Shown: positions 43,315-51,849 of the stretch, in pieces
How the letters are laid out: the number at the start of each line of letters is the position of its first letter
How positions within the stretch are numbered: position 1 is the stretch's first letter
Assembly (NCBI RefSeq): GCF_023699475.1
Contig: NZ_JALXFV010000007.1
Location: forward strand, 141,679-205,678
From: Halomarina rubra
GTDB lineage: Archaea; Halobacteriota; Halobacteria; Halobacteriales; Haloarculaceae
Direction of reading: 5' to 3'
DNA length: 64,000 nt
The notes under the pieces: model-generated
What the model saw: the letters and a program-made list of their open reading frames with translations, nothing else
Databases searched by the model: none
What the model was told of the DNA's origin: nothing
Translations under genes and position numbers: made by a program

Positions 43315-44349
43315 ATGCGTGCGGCGCACATCACCCAGTACGGGACGCCAGCGGCAGCGATCGACGTCGTCGAGACCGAACGACCGGAACCGGGGCCAGG
43401 GGAGGCCCGAGTCCGGGTCGAAGCTGTCGCGCTCAACCGCCTCGACGTGTTCGCTCGACTCGGCCACCCCGAGGACGACGGCGTGTTCCCGAAGGTCAGC
43501 GGGAGCGACATCGCAGGGGTCGTCGACGCCGTCGGAGCGGACGTCGACGAGTCCTGGCGCGACGAATCGGTCGTCGTCTACCCGGGCGTCTCCTGTCGAG
43601 ACTGCGAGTACTGTCTGGCCGGCGAGCAGACGATGTGTCACGACTACGAGATCGTCGGCGAGGACCGGCCCGGCGGTCTCGCCGAATACGTCGTCGTCCC
43701 GGCGTGGTGTCTGGAACCTCGGCCGGCGGGCCTCGACGCGGTCACCGCGGCGGCGACCCCGGTGACGTTCACGACGGCCTGGCGGATGCTGGTCACGACC
43801 GGTGCGCTCCGCCCCGCGGAGTCCGCACTCGTCCTCGGTGCGAGCGGTGGCGTCGGCAACGCCGCACTCCAGATCGCCGACCGCGTGGGCGCGACGACGT
43901 ACGCGGCGACCTCCAGCGACGAGAAAGCCCGACGGGTCTCGCCGTGGGCCGACGACGTGATTCGGTACGACGAGGTCCCGTTCGACGAAGCCGTCGCCGA
44001 GCGCACCGACGGTCGCGGGGTGGACCTCGTCGTCGACCACGTGGGACAGGCGACGTGGCAACGGAGCATCGACAGCCTCGCCATGGGCGGACGGATGGTC
44101 ATCTGTGGTGCGACGAGCGGTCCGAACCCGGACGTCGACATCCGGTCGGTGTACCAGCACCACCGCCAGATTCGCGGCGCACCGATGGGCAACCGCCAGG
44201 AGTTCCGCGACGTCCTCGGCCTCGTCGCCAGCGGCGACCTCGAACCGCAGATCGACCGGACGCTCTCGCTCGACGAGACGGCCGAGGGCCACCGCATCGT
44301 CGAAGAACGTGCGGTGGTCGGTAAAGTTGTCATCGTACCGGAACGGTAG
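43315..44349 (+). CDS. Zinc-binding alcohol dehydrogenase/quinone oxidoreductase family protein
   Basis: This 344-residue MDR-superfamily enzyme has a structural-zinc lobe with four cysteines (C94, C97, C100, C108 in CRDCEYCLAGEQTMC). The nucleotide motif GASGGVG is near residue 165. The catalytic-zinc Cys of true alcohol dehydrogenases is missing, since the equivalent loop reads ALNRLDVF. This points to NADPH:quinone reductase or enoyl reductase chemistry rather than zinc-dependent alcohol oxidation. It is divergent from M28 copy A, with a 109-base gap. Confidence 0.86.
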   Translation: MRAAHITQYGTPAAAIDVVETERPEPGPGEARVRVEAVALNRLDVFARLGHPEDDGVFPKVSGSDIAGVVDAVGADVDESWRDESVVVYPGVSCRDCEYCLAGEQTMCHDYEIVGEDRPGGLAEYVVVPAWCLEPRPAGLDAVTAAATPVTFTTAWRMLVTTGALRPAESALVLGASGGVGNAALQIADRVGATTYAATSSDEKARRVSPWADDVIRYDEVPFDEAVAERTDGRGVDLVVDHVGQATWQRSIDSLAMGGRMVICGATSGPNPDVDIRSVYQHHRQIRGAPMGNRQEFRDVLGLVASGDLEPQIDRTLSLDETAEGHRIVEERAVVGKVVIVPER

Positions 44350-44414
44350 CCCCGTCGACTGGTTTTTGCGATACACTTATACCAGTCTTGACGGACAGAG
44401 AGACGAGGGCAGTC

Positions 44415-45155
44415 GTGAGAGACATACCCAAACACAAGGCGGTGCTACTGTGCAGTCTCTCGCTCGTCGTCGTCGTCGGAACGGGGATCGCCCCTGTCGC
44501 GGCCCAGGAGGCCACGGCACCGTCGGTGACGATGAGCGAAGCAACGATAGCGGTCGACGTCGGCGAGTCCAGTACGGTCGACGCGACCTACCGGTTCCAG
44601 GTCGACAGCGTCGGGAGCGGCGAGGAGTCACTGACCGACGTCTCCGGGACGCTGTGGCGGTTCGACGGCCACGCGGTCTCGGACCTGGAAGCGACGGTCG
44701 ACGGTGAGACCGTCGACGTCCAGCGCGACCAGAGTGACGGTCACTCCAGCCTCTCGATACCTCTCCAGGGCGTCGAGGACGGTGACACGGTCACGGTCGG
44801 CCTCACCTACACGGTCGCCGGGACCGGCGAGCGGTTCAAGGCCCCGCTGTGGGTGCCGGAGTTCCAGACCGCGGGCGACGGGCGGGTCATCGAGATGACG
44901 ATGACGCTCCCCGATGGGACGCAAGCGCAGGGCGCAGCGTTCCCGAAGATCGACGAGACGAACGGCGAGGAACTCACCTACTCCCTGTTGCACGTCCCCG
45001 GATTCGCCCAGGTGGACTACGGGCAGGGGAGCGGCGGACTGTTCACCGTCGACACGGTCTCGACCGTCGTCGGCGTGGTCGCAATCGTCGGCTTCCTCGG
45101 GGCGTGGCTGGTGTGGACGCGCAGACAACAAGCAGGAGGACGCAATGTCGTTTAG
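44415..45155 (+). CDS. Secreted, membrane-anchored protein of a symporter operon
   Basis: The protein has 246 residues from GTG 44415. A signal peptide (KAVLLCSLSLVVVVGTG, then APVAAQ) is followed by ~180 residues of beta-rich acidic sequence outside the membrane and one C-terminal helix (STVVGVVAIVGFLGAWLVW) with a basic stop-transfer RRQQ. TTG 44388 is an upstream in-frame alternative, but the TATA-like ACTTATAC at 44375-44382 fits 44415 better. It overlaps the next small gene by 11 bases. As the first gene of an operon with a sodium/solute symporter, it may bind substrate or steady the carrier. No known domain is recognised. Confidence 0.72.
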   Translation: MRDIPKHKAVLLCSLSLVVVVGTGIAPVAAQEATAPSVTMSEATIAVDVGESSTVDATYRFQVDSVGSGEESLTDVSGTLWRFDGHAVSDLEATVDGETVDVQRDQSDGHSSLSIPLQGVEDGDTVTVGLTYTVAGTGERFKAPLWVPEFQTAGDGRVIEMTMTLPDGTQAQGAAFPKIDETNGEELTYSLLHVPGFAQVDYGQGSGGLFTVDTVSTVVGVVAIVGFLGAWLVWTRRQQAGGRNVV

Positions 45156-45303
45156 TACATCGATACTCACCTTCCTCTCGGTCGCGAGCGTGTACATCGT
45201 GTTCACGTTCGCCTGGGGGTGGTACAAGGGCAGGCAGGAACAGGACGAGCGAGAGACCGACCAGGACGCCCAGCACGCGACGACGGGCGGAGGTGACCAC
45301 TGA
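45145..45303 (+). CDS. Small single-helix membrane protein, 52 aa
   Basis: ATG 45145 starts a 52-residue protein with one membrane helix (ILTFLSVASVYIVFTFAWGW) and a charged C-terminal tail (KGRQEQDERETDQDAQHA). A strong Shine-Dalgarno AGGAGG lies at 45134-45139 and decides this start. It overlaps the gene before and shares four bases (ATGA) with the symporter start, so it is translated together with it. A small accessory subunit of the symporter is the natural reading, similar in size to the small partners seen with some SSS carriers. Confidence 0.78.
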   Translation: MSFSTSILTFLSVASVYIVFTFAWGWYKGRQEQDERETDQDAQHATTGGGDH

Positions 45304-46871
45304 TGGCGCTCGTGGACCTCGGACCGGTGTTCGTCGGCGTCGTCGTCGTCTACTTCATCGTCGTCCTCGGCATCGGGGTGTACGGCTACCGGACGACGAA
45401 GACCGAGGAGGACTTCCTCGTCGCCGGGCGGAACATCGGCCCGCTCGTCGGCGGCGCGACGCTCTCGGCCTCCCAGATGAGCGCCGGGACGCTCGTCGGA
45501 ACGTTCGGTCTCCACTACCTGCTCGGGTTCGGGTTCATCTGGATCTGGCCCGGTCTCTGGGCGGGGTGGATCGTCTCGCTGTTGCTGGTCGCCCCGCAGA
45601 TGCGCCGGTTCGGCCGGGTGACCGTCCCCGACTTCATCGCCACCCGGTACGGCGACGACGGCCGGAACGGTGACTACTCGCGGGCCATCGGCGCGTCGCT
45701 CATCATCATCGCCTACACGGTGTACCTGAGCGCACAGATAACGGCCGGTGGACTCATCTTCCAGTCGTTGCTCGGTATCGCCCCCGCTATCGGGATGTTC
45801 GTCATGGCCATCACGGCCGTCGCGTACACCTCCATCGGCGGGATGCGTGCGAGCATCCTGACCGACTTCGTCCAGGCGGTCGTGATGGCCGTCGCCGTCG
45901 TCGTGGCGATTCCGCTGGCGCTGTACTTCACCGGTGGCATCGGCACCGTCGACGCGCTGTTCCAGTCGTTCCAGCCGTCGTTCGTCGGGAACTCGCTGAC
46001 GACGGCCGAAATCGCCGGCTTCATGGCCGCCTTCGGCTTCTCCATCGCCGCCGCCCCCTACGAGATTACGCGTATCTACTCGATGCGCGACGAGAAGACC
46101 GTCCGGCAGGCCATCGGTATCACGCTCATCTTCCAGACCATCATCGGCACCTCGGTCGCCATCCTCGGCGTCACGATGCGGATGATGTTCCCACAGCTGA
46201 CCACGCCGGACCTCGCGAGCGTCATCATGAGCCTGAACGTCCTCGGACCGGTGCTCGGGGCGTTGCTCATCAGTGCGGTGTTCTCTGCCATCCTGAGCAC
46301 GGTCGACTCCATCATGATCGTCTCAGGAGCGGGGCTCGCTCACGACATCTACGGGAAGTTGGTCAACCCGAACGCGACCGAGACCCAGAAGATTTGGGCG
46401 AACCGCATCGCCATCGTCGTGCTGGGTCTCATCCCACTCGGTCTCGCGCTCAATAGCGGGCTGCTGGGTGGGTTGGTCCAGCTCATCGTCGTCCTGCAGG
46501 CGTCGATGATGGGCGGGATGTTCTTCGTCCCACTCGTCCTGGGACTGCACTGGCGGCGGGCGAACACCGCCGGTGGTGTCGCCGCCATGGTCGTCGGGTT
46601 CAGCACCGTCGTCGCCTGGCACGTCGCGACGGAGATCTACGGCGTCGTGCCGGCGTCGGTCACCGCGGTCATCACCGACCCGGTCATCCCCGGTGTCGTC
46701 ATGAGCTTCGTGGCGATGGTGCTGGGGACGTACCTCGGCGGGAAGCCCTCGAAGAAGAGTCTCAGACCGTTCTTCGGAGACTCGTCGCGAGGACGCGGCT
46801 CACAGCCGACCGGCTCACCGTCCGCCGACGCACAGTCCGAGGCCGGGACGTCGGGAGGTGACGCCGACTGA
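45303..46871 (+). CDS. SSS-family sodium/solute symporter
   Basis: This 522-residue carrier has about 13 helices. EEDFLVAGRNIGPLVGG and SASQMSAGTLVGTFG near the start, and AILSTVDSIMIVSGAGLAHDIY near residue 340, form the Na+ and substrate site signature of the solute:sodium symporter family (proline/pantothenate/acetate-like). The ~45-residue C-terminal tail is hydrophilic. The SD GGAGGTGA (45289-45296) and overlaps at both ends show tight coupling with a 52-aa and a 62-aa protein. The substrate is unknown, but the location suggests an amino acid, hydantoin or similar compound used by the neighbouring hydrolases. Confidence 0.9.
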   Translation: MALVDLGPVFVGVVVVYFIVVLGIGVYGYRTTKTEEDFLVAGRNIGPLVGGATLSASQMSAGTLVGTFGLHYLLGFGFIWIWPGLWAGWIVSLLLVAPQMRRFGRVTVPDFIATRYGDDGRNGDYSRAIGASLIIIAYTVYLSAQITAGGLIFQSLLGIAPAIGMFVMAITAVAYTSIGGMRASILTDFVQAVVMAVAVVVAIPLALYFTGGIGTVDALFQSFQPSFVGNSLTTAEIAGFMAAFGFSIAAAPYEITRIYSMRDEKTVRQAIGITLIFQTIIGTSVAILGVTMRMMFPQLTTPDLASVIMSLNVLGPVLGALLISAVFSAILSTVDSIMIVSGAGLAHDIYGKLVNPNATETQKIWANRIAIVVLGLIPLGLALNSGLLGGLVQLIVVLQASMMGGMFFVPLVLGLHWRRANTAGGVAAMVVGFSTVVAWHVATEIYGVVPASVTAVITDPVIPGVVMSFVAMVLGTYLGGKPSKKSLRPFFGDSSRGRGSQPTGSPSADAQSEAGTSGGDAD

Positions 46872-47059
46872 TGGCTCCCCTCGACCCCGGTGTTGCGCTG
46901 ATGACCGTCGTCATGCTCGCCATGGCCGTCGGCACGTTCGCGACTGGCGTCTACCTCGTCACGACGAACCCACCGGTCGACGAGTCGAAGTTCGTCGGCC
47001 TCGGGAGCGAGAAGCTGACGGACGAACAGCTCGCGGCGCAGCAGACCGCCGACGAGTAG
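46871..47059 (+). CDS. Small single-helix membrane protein, 62 aa
   Basis: ATG 46871 overlaps the symporter stop (ATGA), with GGAGGTGA at 46854-46861. The product has 62 residues, one helix (VALMTVVMLAMAVGTFATGVYLV), a Pro-rich turn (TTNPPVDESKF) and an acidic amphipathic tail (KLTDEQLAAQQTADE). It is the fourth and last gene of the symporter operon and likely a second accessory subunit. The family is not recognised. Confidence 0.75.
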   Translation: MAPLDPGVALMTVVMLAMAVGTFATGVYLVTTNPPVDESKFVGLGSEKLTDEQLAAQQTADE

Positions 47060-47443
47060 CGAACCCCCGTTCTTCCCGACTCGACCACGTCGAGTGCCGA
47101 CAGTAGTCGTACCGTCGACAGGTGTGACGAACTGTGTGACACGAACTCACAACCGACGGCGACTTCTCGCCGGCGAGCGACATCGAGAATAACACACTTA
47201 GGGTGTTATAATTTCACCGTCTGGCCGGGGGTCACTACGCTCTCACAGATTCGAACTACTGATTCCGTGATGGCCCGGCCGACATCAGGACCCCCCGTCA
47301 GGACGGGTCACTCGACGACTCCCGGAGGCGTGATTTCGGGGCAGACGGAGCCGGAGGCACCAGAGGTGTAGGGAATCTCGGGGCAGTCGCTGGAGCCAGC
47401 GAAGCGAGTGCGAAAGAGTCGGCGACGTCGCCCGATGGACCGG
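47060..47443. other. 384-base region between convergent genes
   Basis: This region lies after the symporter operon and after the M20 gene, which run toward each other. It holds one AT-rich inverted repeat (47189-47209) and no convincing gene. A minus-strand frame directly after the M20 stop encodes a Cys-containing repeat (CPEIPYTSGASGSVCPEI) but lacks a credible start, so it is left unnamed. Confidence 0.45.
47189..47209. terminator. Inverted repeat ATAACAC-N7-GTGTTAT
   Basis: Perfect seven-base arms surround ACTTAGG, and AATTT follows. Lying between two converging transcripts, it may act as a transcript-end hairpin. A binding site for a regulator is the alternative. Confidence 0.4.
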
Positions 47444-48865
47444 TCAGTCGAGGGGTGCGGTCCGGAGCGTCTCGAACAGGCGCGTCGTCGTCCGGACACC
47501 GTTCCGGAAACAGTCGATAGCGAGGTTCTCGTCGGGCGAGTGGTTGTTCTCGTCGCTGTTGGCGTAGGGGACGACGACACACGGAACGTCGAGGTACCGG
47601 TCGAACGCCGCGGTCGGGAGCGATCCGCCGAGCGTCGGCTTGAGGATGGGGTCGACACCCCACGCGTCTGCGACGGCACGGAGAATCGGTTCGCGCACCG
47701 GGTGGTCGAGCGACGTCCGCTGGGGGTGCATCTGCCCGAGACTGGAGACGTCGAGGCGGACGGTCCCGCTCTGGTGGCGCTCGACGTGGTCGACGAACTG
47801 CTCGTAGACGTCGTCGGGGTCCTGGTCGGCGACGAGTCGCATGTCGACTTTCGCCTGTGCCGTCGACGGGACTATCGTCTTCGTCCCCTCCCCACCGTAG
47901 CCGCTGGTGAGACCGGCGACGTTGAGCGTCGGATAGTACAGCAGCGTCTCCAGATACGACTCACCCGGGGCGACGGCGAACGCGTCGATATCGAGGTCGT
48001 CCATCACGGCCGCCGCGTCGAACGGCATCGCGGCGAGTGCTTCCCGGTCACGCTCGCCGACGGGACGGACGTCGTCGTAGTAGCCGTCGATGGTCACTCG
48101 GCCCTCGTCGTCTTTCATCGACGAGAGGAGTCGGACGAGTTCCCACGCGGGGTTCGGGACGGGACCGCCGTAGTTCCCCGAGTGGAGGTCGCGGTTCGGA
48201 CCGCGGGCGTCTATCTGTGCGTACACCATCCCGCGAGCGCCCATGAGGACGTGGGGCCGGCCCGAGGCGTCGACCGGCCCGTCGGCGACGTACGCGAGGT
48301 CGGCGGCGAGCGCGTCGGCGTGCGTCTCGACGACCCAGTCGAGGTTCGGACTCCCGCTCTCTTCCTCGCCTTCGAGGAGTAGCGTGACGTTCACCGGGAG
48401 GCCGCCGGTCTCGCGCCAGCCCTCGACCGCACAGAGGTGGGCGAACCACTGCCCTTTGTTGTCGCCCGCGCCGCGGGCGTAGATTCGCTCGCGGCCGTCG
48501 GGGCCGGGGCGACGGGTCGGTTCGAACGGCGGCGAACTCCACGCGTCTGGGTCGACCGGCTGGACGTCGTAGTGACCGTAGACGAGGACCGTCGGGACGT
48601 CGGTGTCGTCCGCCACGTCGGCGTACGCGTGGGCGATGACCGACGGTTGTCCGGCCGTCTCGACGGTCTCGGTCTCGTCGAAGCCGTACTCGAGACAGAG
48701 TCGTTCGGCGAGGGCGGTACAGTCGTCGACGCCCTCGCCGGTCGCGCTGATGGAGGGTTGGCGGAGGAGCGTCTCCAGGTCCGCGAGCGCGTCGTCGAAC
48801 CGCTCGGCGACGAACGCGTCGACGGCCGCGACGCGCTCGTTCGACCCGAGGTCGGCGTCGCTCAC
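47444..48865 (-). CDS. M20 family dipeptidase
   Basis: The 473-residue enzyme keeps the M20 metal and catalytic residues: GHYDVQP (H98, D100), RGAGDNKGQ (D135 bridging) and GEEESGS (E167 to E169). The dimerisation domain begins near residue 210. It resembles CNDP-type dipeptidases that cut unspecific dipeptides or carnosine-like substrates. GTG 48865 overlaps the TGA of the amidohydrolase gene by four bases, so both are in one transcript, amidohydrolase first. It is cytoplasmic and probably finishes peptides brought in by the nearby ABC transporter. Confidence 0.92.
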   Translation of the reverse strand: MSDADLGSNERVAAVDAFVAERFDDALADLETLLRQPSISATGEGVDDCTALAERLCLEYGFDETETVETAGQPSVIAHAYADVADDTDVPTVLVYGHYDVQPVDPDAWSSPPFEPTRRPGPDGRERIYARGAGDNKGQWFAHLCAVEGWRETGGLPVNVTLLLEGEEESGSPNLDWVVETHADALAADLAYVADGPVDASGRPHVLMGARGMVYAQIDARGPNRDLHSGNYGGPVPNPAWELVRLLSSMKDDEGRVTIDGYYDDVRPVGERDREALAAMPFDAAAVMDDLDIDAFAVAPGESYLETLLYYPTLNVAGLTSGYGGEGTKTIVPSTAQAKVDMRLVADQDPDDVYEQFVDHVERHQSGTVRLDVSSLGQMHPQRTSLDHPVREPILRAVADAWGVDPILKPTLGGSLPTAAFDRYLDVPCVVVPYANSDENNHSPDENLAIDCFRNGVRTTTRLFETLRTAPLD

Positions 48866-50007
48866 GCCACCACCTCCCCACCTTTGACGACCGCTCGTGG
48901 CTCGGCGAGCGTCGCGGGACGGTCGACGGGAGGGTCAGCGACGAGGAGGACGTCGGCGTGCGCGCCGGGTGAGAGGTGGCCGGCGTCCACGACGCGCGCA
49001 GCGCGGGCGGCCTCGGTCGTGACCGCACGAATCGCGCGCTCGGGACTCGCACCGCGCGAGAGGAGGTGGTCGACCTCGCCGGGCAGGTGGCCGTGCATGC
49101 TGTCGGTGCCGAGCGCGACGTCGACGTCCCGGTCGAGGAGGGCCGTCCACGTCTCGCGTTCGCGTTCACGGGCCGCTTCGAGGTTCGCCATCACGGCGGG
49201 GCTGTCGGCGTCGCCCGCCTCGATGCCCTCGGCGCTGTGGAGGATGGTGAACGTCCCGACCACGTGGCTCTCGCCCGCTTCCAGCGCGTCGAGGTCGTCG
49301 GTCGAGAGCGCCGCGCCGTGTTCGATGGTGTCGACGCCGGCGTCGATGGCCTGCCGCGCACCCGTCCCGCCGTGGGCGTGGGTAGCGACGTGGCGGCCGT
49401 GCCGGTGGGCCTCGTCGACGATGGCCTCCACCTCGGCCGTCGAGTAGGGCGCTTCGTCGAGACTTCCTTCGGCGCTCGACACCCCACCGGTCGCGAAGTA
49501 CTTCACGTGGTGTGCGCCCGCGGCGACGTGCTCGCGAATCCGACGTCGAATCGCCTCGGGACCGTCCGTCGCCGTCAGCGCCATCCCGTGTCCGGCGGTG
49601 GGTGTGAGGTGCCCGCCGGTCGGGAGCAGTCGTGGGGAGACCAGCGACCCGTCGCGTTCGAGCGTGGCGAGGTGGACGTCGAGGCCGTGTTCACAACCCA
49701 TCAGTCGCATCGTGGTCGTCCCCGCTTCGAGGTCCCGCCGCAGGTTCTCGACGGCCCGGACGGTCTGTTCGACGGGGTTCGCCCGCATCTGCCCGAGTTG
49801 GTCGCCCTCACCGGGGCGAATCGGAGCGTGGGAGTGAGCGTCGACGAGACCGGGGAGCGCGTACGAATCGCTGTCGTGGACGAGCGTCGCGTCGTTCGGC
49901 ACGTCGTCTCGCACGTCGACGACGCGTCCGTCTTCGACGAGAATCACCGTCCCCTCGACCACCTCGCGGTCGGGGTGGTAGACACCGCTAGTTCTGATGG
50001 CTCGCAT
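48862..50007 (-). CDS. Amidohydrolase family protein (Xaa-Pro/Xaa-Arg dipeptidase-like)
   Basis: This 381-residue metal-dependent hydrolase has HSH (H58, H60) after the opening beta-sandwich, a probable carboxylated Lys in HVKYFATGG (K169), His in THAHGG (H210, H212), EHG and a terminal Asp in LGTDSMHG. The carboxylysine two-metal type, with ATGGVSS, matches amidohydrolases that cleave dipeptides with C-terminal Pro, Arg or Lys. ATG 50007 fits the shared TATA element 27 bases away; ATG 50022 is in frame. It is the first gene of an operon with the M20 dipeptidase. Confidence 0.86.
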   Translation of the reverse strand: MRAIRTSGVYHPDREVVEGTVILVEDGRVVDVRDDVPNDATLVHDSDSYALPGLVDAHSHAPIRPGEGDQLGQMRANPVEQTVRAVENLRRDLEAGTTTMRLMGCEHGLDVHLATLERDGSLVSPRLLPTGGHLTPTAGHGMALTATDGPEAIRRRIREHVAAGAHHVKYFATGGVSSAEGSLDEAPYSTAEVEAIVDEAHRHGRHVATHAHGGTGARQAIDAGVDTIEHGAALSTDDLDALEAGESHVVGTFTILHSAEGIEAGDADSPAVMANLEAARERERETWTALLDRDVDVALGTDSMHGHLPGEVDHLLSRGASPERAIRAVTTEAARAARVVDAGHLSPGAHADVLLVADPPVDRPATLAEPRAVVKGGEVVA

Positions 50008-50031
50008 CCTGTGGTACGTCATACCAAACAG

Positions 50032-50037
50032 ATATAA
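50032..50037. promoter_or_regulatory. Shared bidirectional TATA element
   Basis: GATATAACC is the only AT-rich element between the amidohydrolase (ATG 50007) and M28 copy B (ATG 50062). It is 27-28 bases from each start, reads TATA-like on both strands (ATATAA and TTATAT), and may drive both leaderless transcripts. Confidence 0.5.
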
Positions 50038-50061
50038 CCGCGTCGGTCCACCCTCCACCGG

Positions 50062-51807
50062 ATGCTCGATTCGGTCGACCGGACGACAGAGGAACGACTC
50101 CGTGAACGCATCGACCCGGACAGTCTCGACGCCCACGTCGAGGCGTTCGAAGGGACGATACGAGAGTCGGGGACGGACGACGAGCGAGCGGCGAGCGAGT
50201 ACGTCGTCGACCGACTCACCGAGTACGGCTTCGACGCCGAAGTTCGAGAGTTCGACGCCTACATCTCGTTTCCGGAGGGGGCCAGCGTCACGGTCACGAC
50301 GCCGACACGACGGCTCGTCGACGGCATCACCGCCTCGTTCGGGGCGAGCACGCCGCCGAACGGGGTCCACGGCGAGGTCGTCCACCTCCCCGAGGTGACC
50401 GCCGACGCCGTCGCGGACGCGGACGTGGAGGGTCGAATTGTGTTCACCACCGGCCTCCCGACCCCACACCCGGTCGGCCTCCTCGACGACGCCGGGGCGC
50501 GTGCCGTCGTCTACGAGTCGGTCACGGAGGGGCACTGTCACGAGATGATCGTCACCCCCGTCTGGGGGACGCCGAGTCTGGAAGACTACGAGACGATTCC
50601 GGATCTCCCGGTCGCGCAGGTGTCACGGGAGGACGGCGAGTGGCTCCGCGAGCAGTGTGCGACGGGCCCCGTCGAAGCCCGGGTAGCGACGGCCGTTCGG
50701 ACGGAGCTGACGACCCTCCCCTGTCCCGTCGGGCGACTGGACGGTGCCGTGAGCGACCGGTACGCCGTCGTCGGCAACCACGTCGACTCCTGGCACGAAG
50801 GTATCACCGACAACGCGACGGCGATGGCCGCGACGCTCGAACTCGCACGCATCGTCGCCGAGGCCGACGACCCACCGGCACGAGGACTCGTCGTCGGGTT
50901 CTGGCCGGCCCACTCGACCGGTCGGTACGCCGGCAGCGCGTGGTACGCCGACGACAACTGGCTCGACCTCCGGGCGAACGGCGTCGCGTACTACCACCTC
51001 GACCTCTGTGGGCTTCGCGGGGCCGACGGCATCTGGCACCAGGAGATGGCCGAGTTGGCCGCCGAGCACCGTGACGTCATCGACAGCGCGACCGACATCC
51101 CGCTGCGCGAGGGCGACGAGAGCTTCCTCGGGAGCGACCGGCCCGGACGCAACTCCGACCAGTCGTTCTGGGGAACCGGCCTCAGTTCGCTCCTCTCGGG
51201 AGCGCGACTCCCACCAGGGACGGACGAGGGGGGCCCCATCGGCGGCGGGTGGTGGTGGCACACGCCCGAAGACACCCGCGACAAGGTCGACATCGACGTC
51301 CTCGTCGAGGAGACGCGCATCGCCGTGACGCTCCTCGCGCGTCTCTGCTGGTCGCCGACCCTGCCGCACGACTTCTCGGCGGCAGCGGACGACCTCCGGT
51401 CGCAGGTCGAGCGCGTCGAGACGGCGACCGACCACTCGTTCGAGGCCCTGCACGCCGACCTGGACGCCCTCGCGAGCGCCGTCGAGCGCGCACAGGCGGT
51501 CGCGGCGGCGGTCGAAGACCCCGCGAGTGAACGGGCGAGAGCTGTCGAGGACCTCCAGGTCGCCCTCGGCAACGACCTCGTGCCGGCGCTGTACGTCGGC
51601 GGGGACGACTACGGGCAGGACCCCGCACTCCCCCACCAGTTGCTCCCCGCGTTGAACGAGGCCGCGACGGCCCACGTGGACGCCGGCAGGCACCGCGAGC
51701 GACGGTTCGCCGAGACCTCGCTCACCCGTGCCGAGAACCGTCTCCGTCACCGCATCACGCGTGCGACGGCCGCCGTCGACGCCTTCCTCGCCGACGTCGA
51801 AGAGTGA
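50062..51807 (+). CDS. M28-family peptidase-like hydrolase, GHST variant (copy B)
   Basis: This 581-residue paralog of copies A and C is more divergent. Metal-site motifs are GNHVDSWHEGITDNATA and YYHLDLCG, with a final His in WWWHTPEDTRDKVD. The Glu-Glu motif is again absent, reading FWPAHSTGRYAGS. There is no signal peptide. The PA-like insert is shorter, and the C-terminal helical extension is retained. It is divergent from the amidohydrolase/M20 operon, with only 54 bases between starts. Intracellular hydrolysis of a peptide or amide bond is likely; the specific substrate is unknown. Confidence 0.82.
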   Translation: MLDSVDRTTEERLRERIDPDSLDAHVEAFEGTIRESGTDDERAASEYVVDRLTEYGFDAEVREFDAYISFPEGASVTVTTPTRRLVDGITASFGASTPPNGVHGEVVHLPEVTADAVADADVEGRIVFTTGLPTPHPVGLLDDAGARAVVYESVTEGHCHEMIVTPVWGTPSLEDYETIPDLPVAQVSREDGEWLREQCATGPVEARVATAVRTELTTLPCPVGRLDGAVSDRYAVVGNHVDSWHEGITDNATAMAATLELARIVAEADDPPARGLVVGFWPAHSTGRYAGSAWYADDNWLDLRANGVAYYHLDLCGLRGADGIWHQEMAELAAEHRDVIDSATDIPLREGDESFLGSDRPGRNSDQSFWGTGLSSLLSGARLPPGTDEGGPIGGGWWWHTPEDTRDKVDIDVLVEETRIAVTLLARLCWSPTLPHDFSAAADDLRSQVERVETATDHSFEALHADLDALASAVERAQAVAAAVEDPASERARAVEDLQVALGNDLVPALYVGGDDYGQDPALPHQLLPALNEAATAHVDAGRHRERRFAETSLTRAENRLRHRITRATAAVDAFLADVEE

Positions 51808-51849
51808 GTCCGTTCGTCGGCCGGCGAACGGTCGGGACCGTCGAGCGGT

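Noticed and set aside
47235-47275. tRNA-like GATTCGAAC segment
   Set aside because: No acceptor or anticodon stem can be formed around it.
47308-47443. Minus-strand frame with CPEI repeats after the M20 gene
   Set aside because: No plausible start outside the M20 gene and no family match; left as part of the intergenic region.
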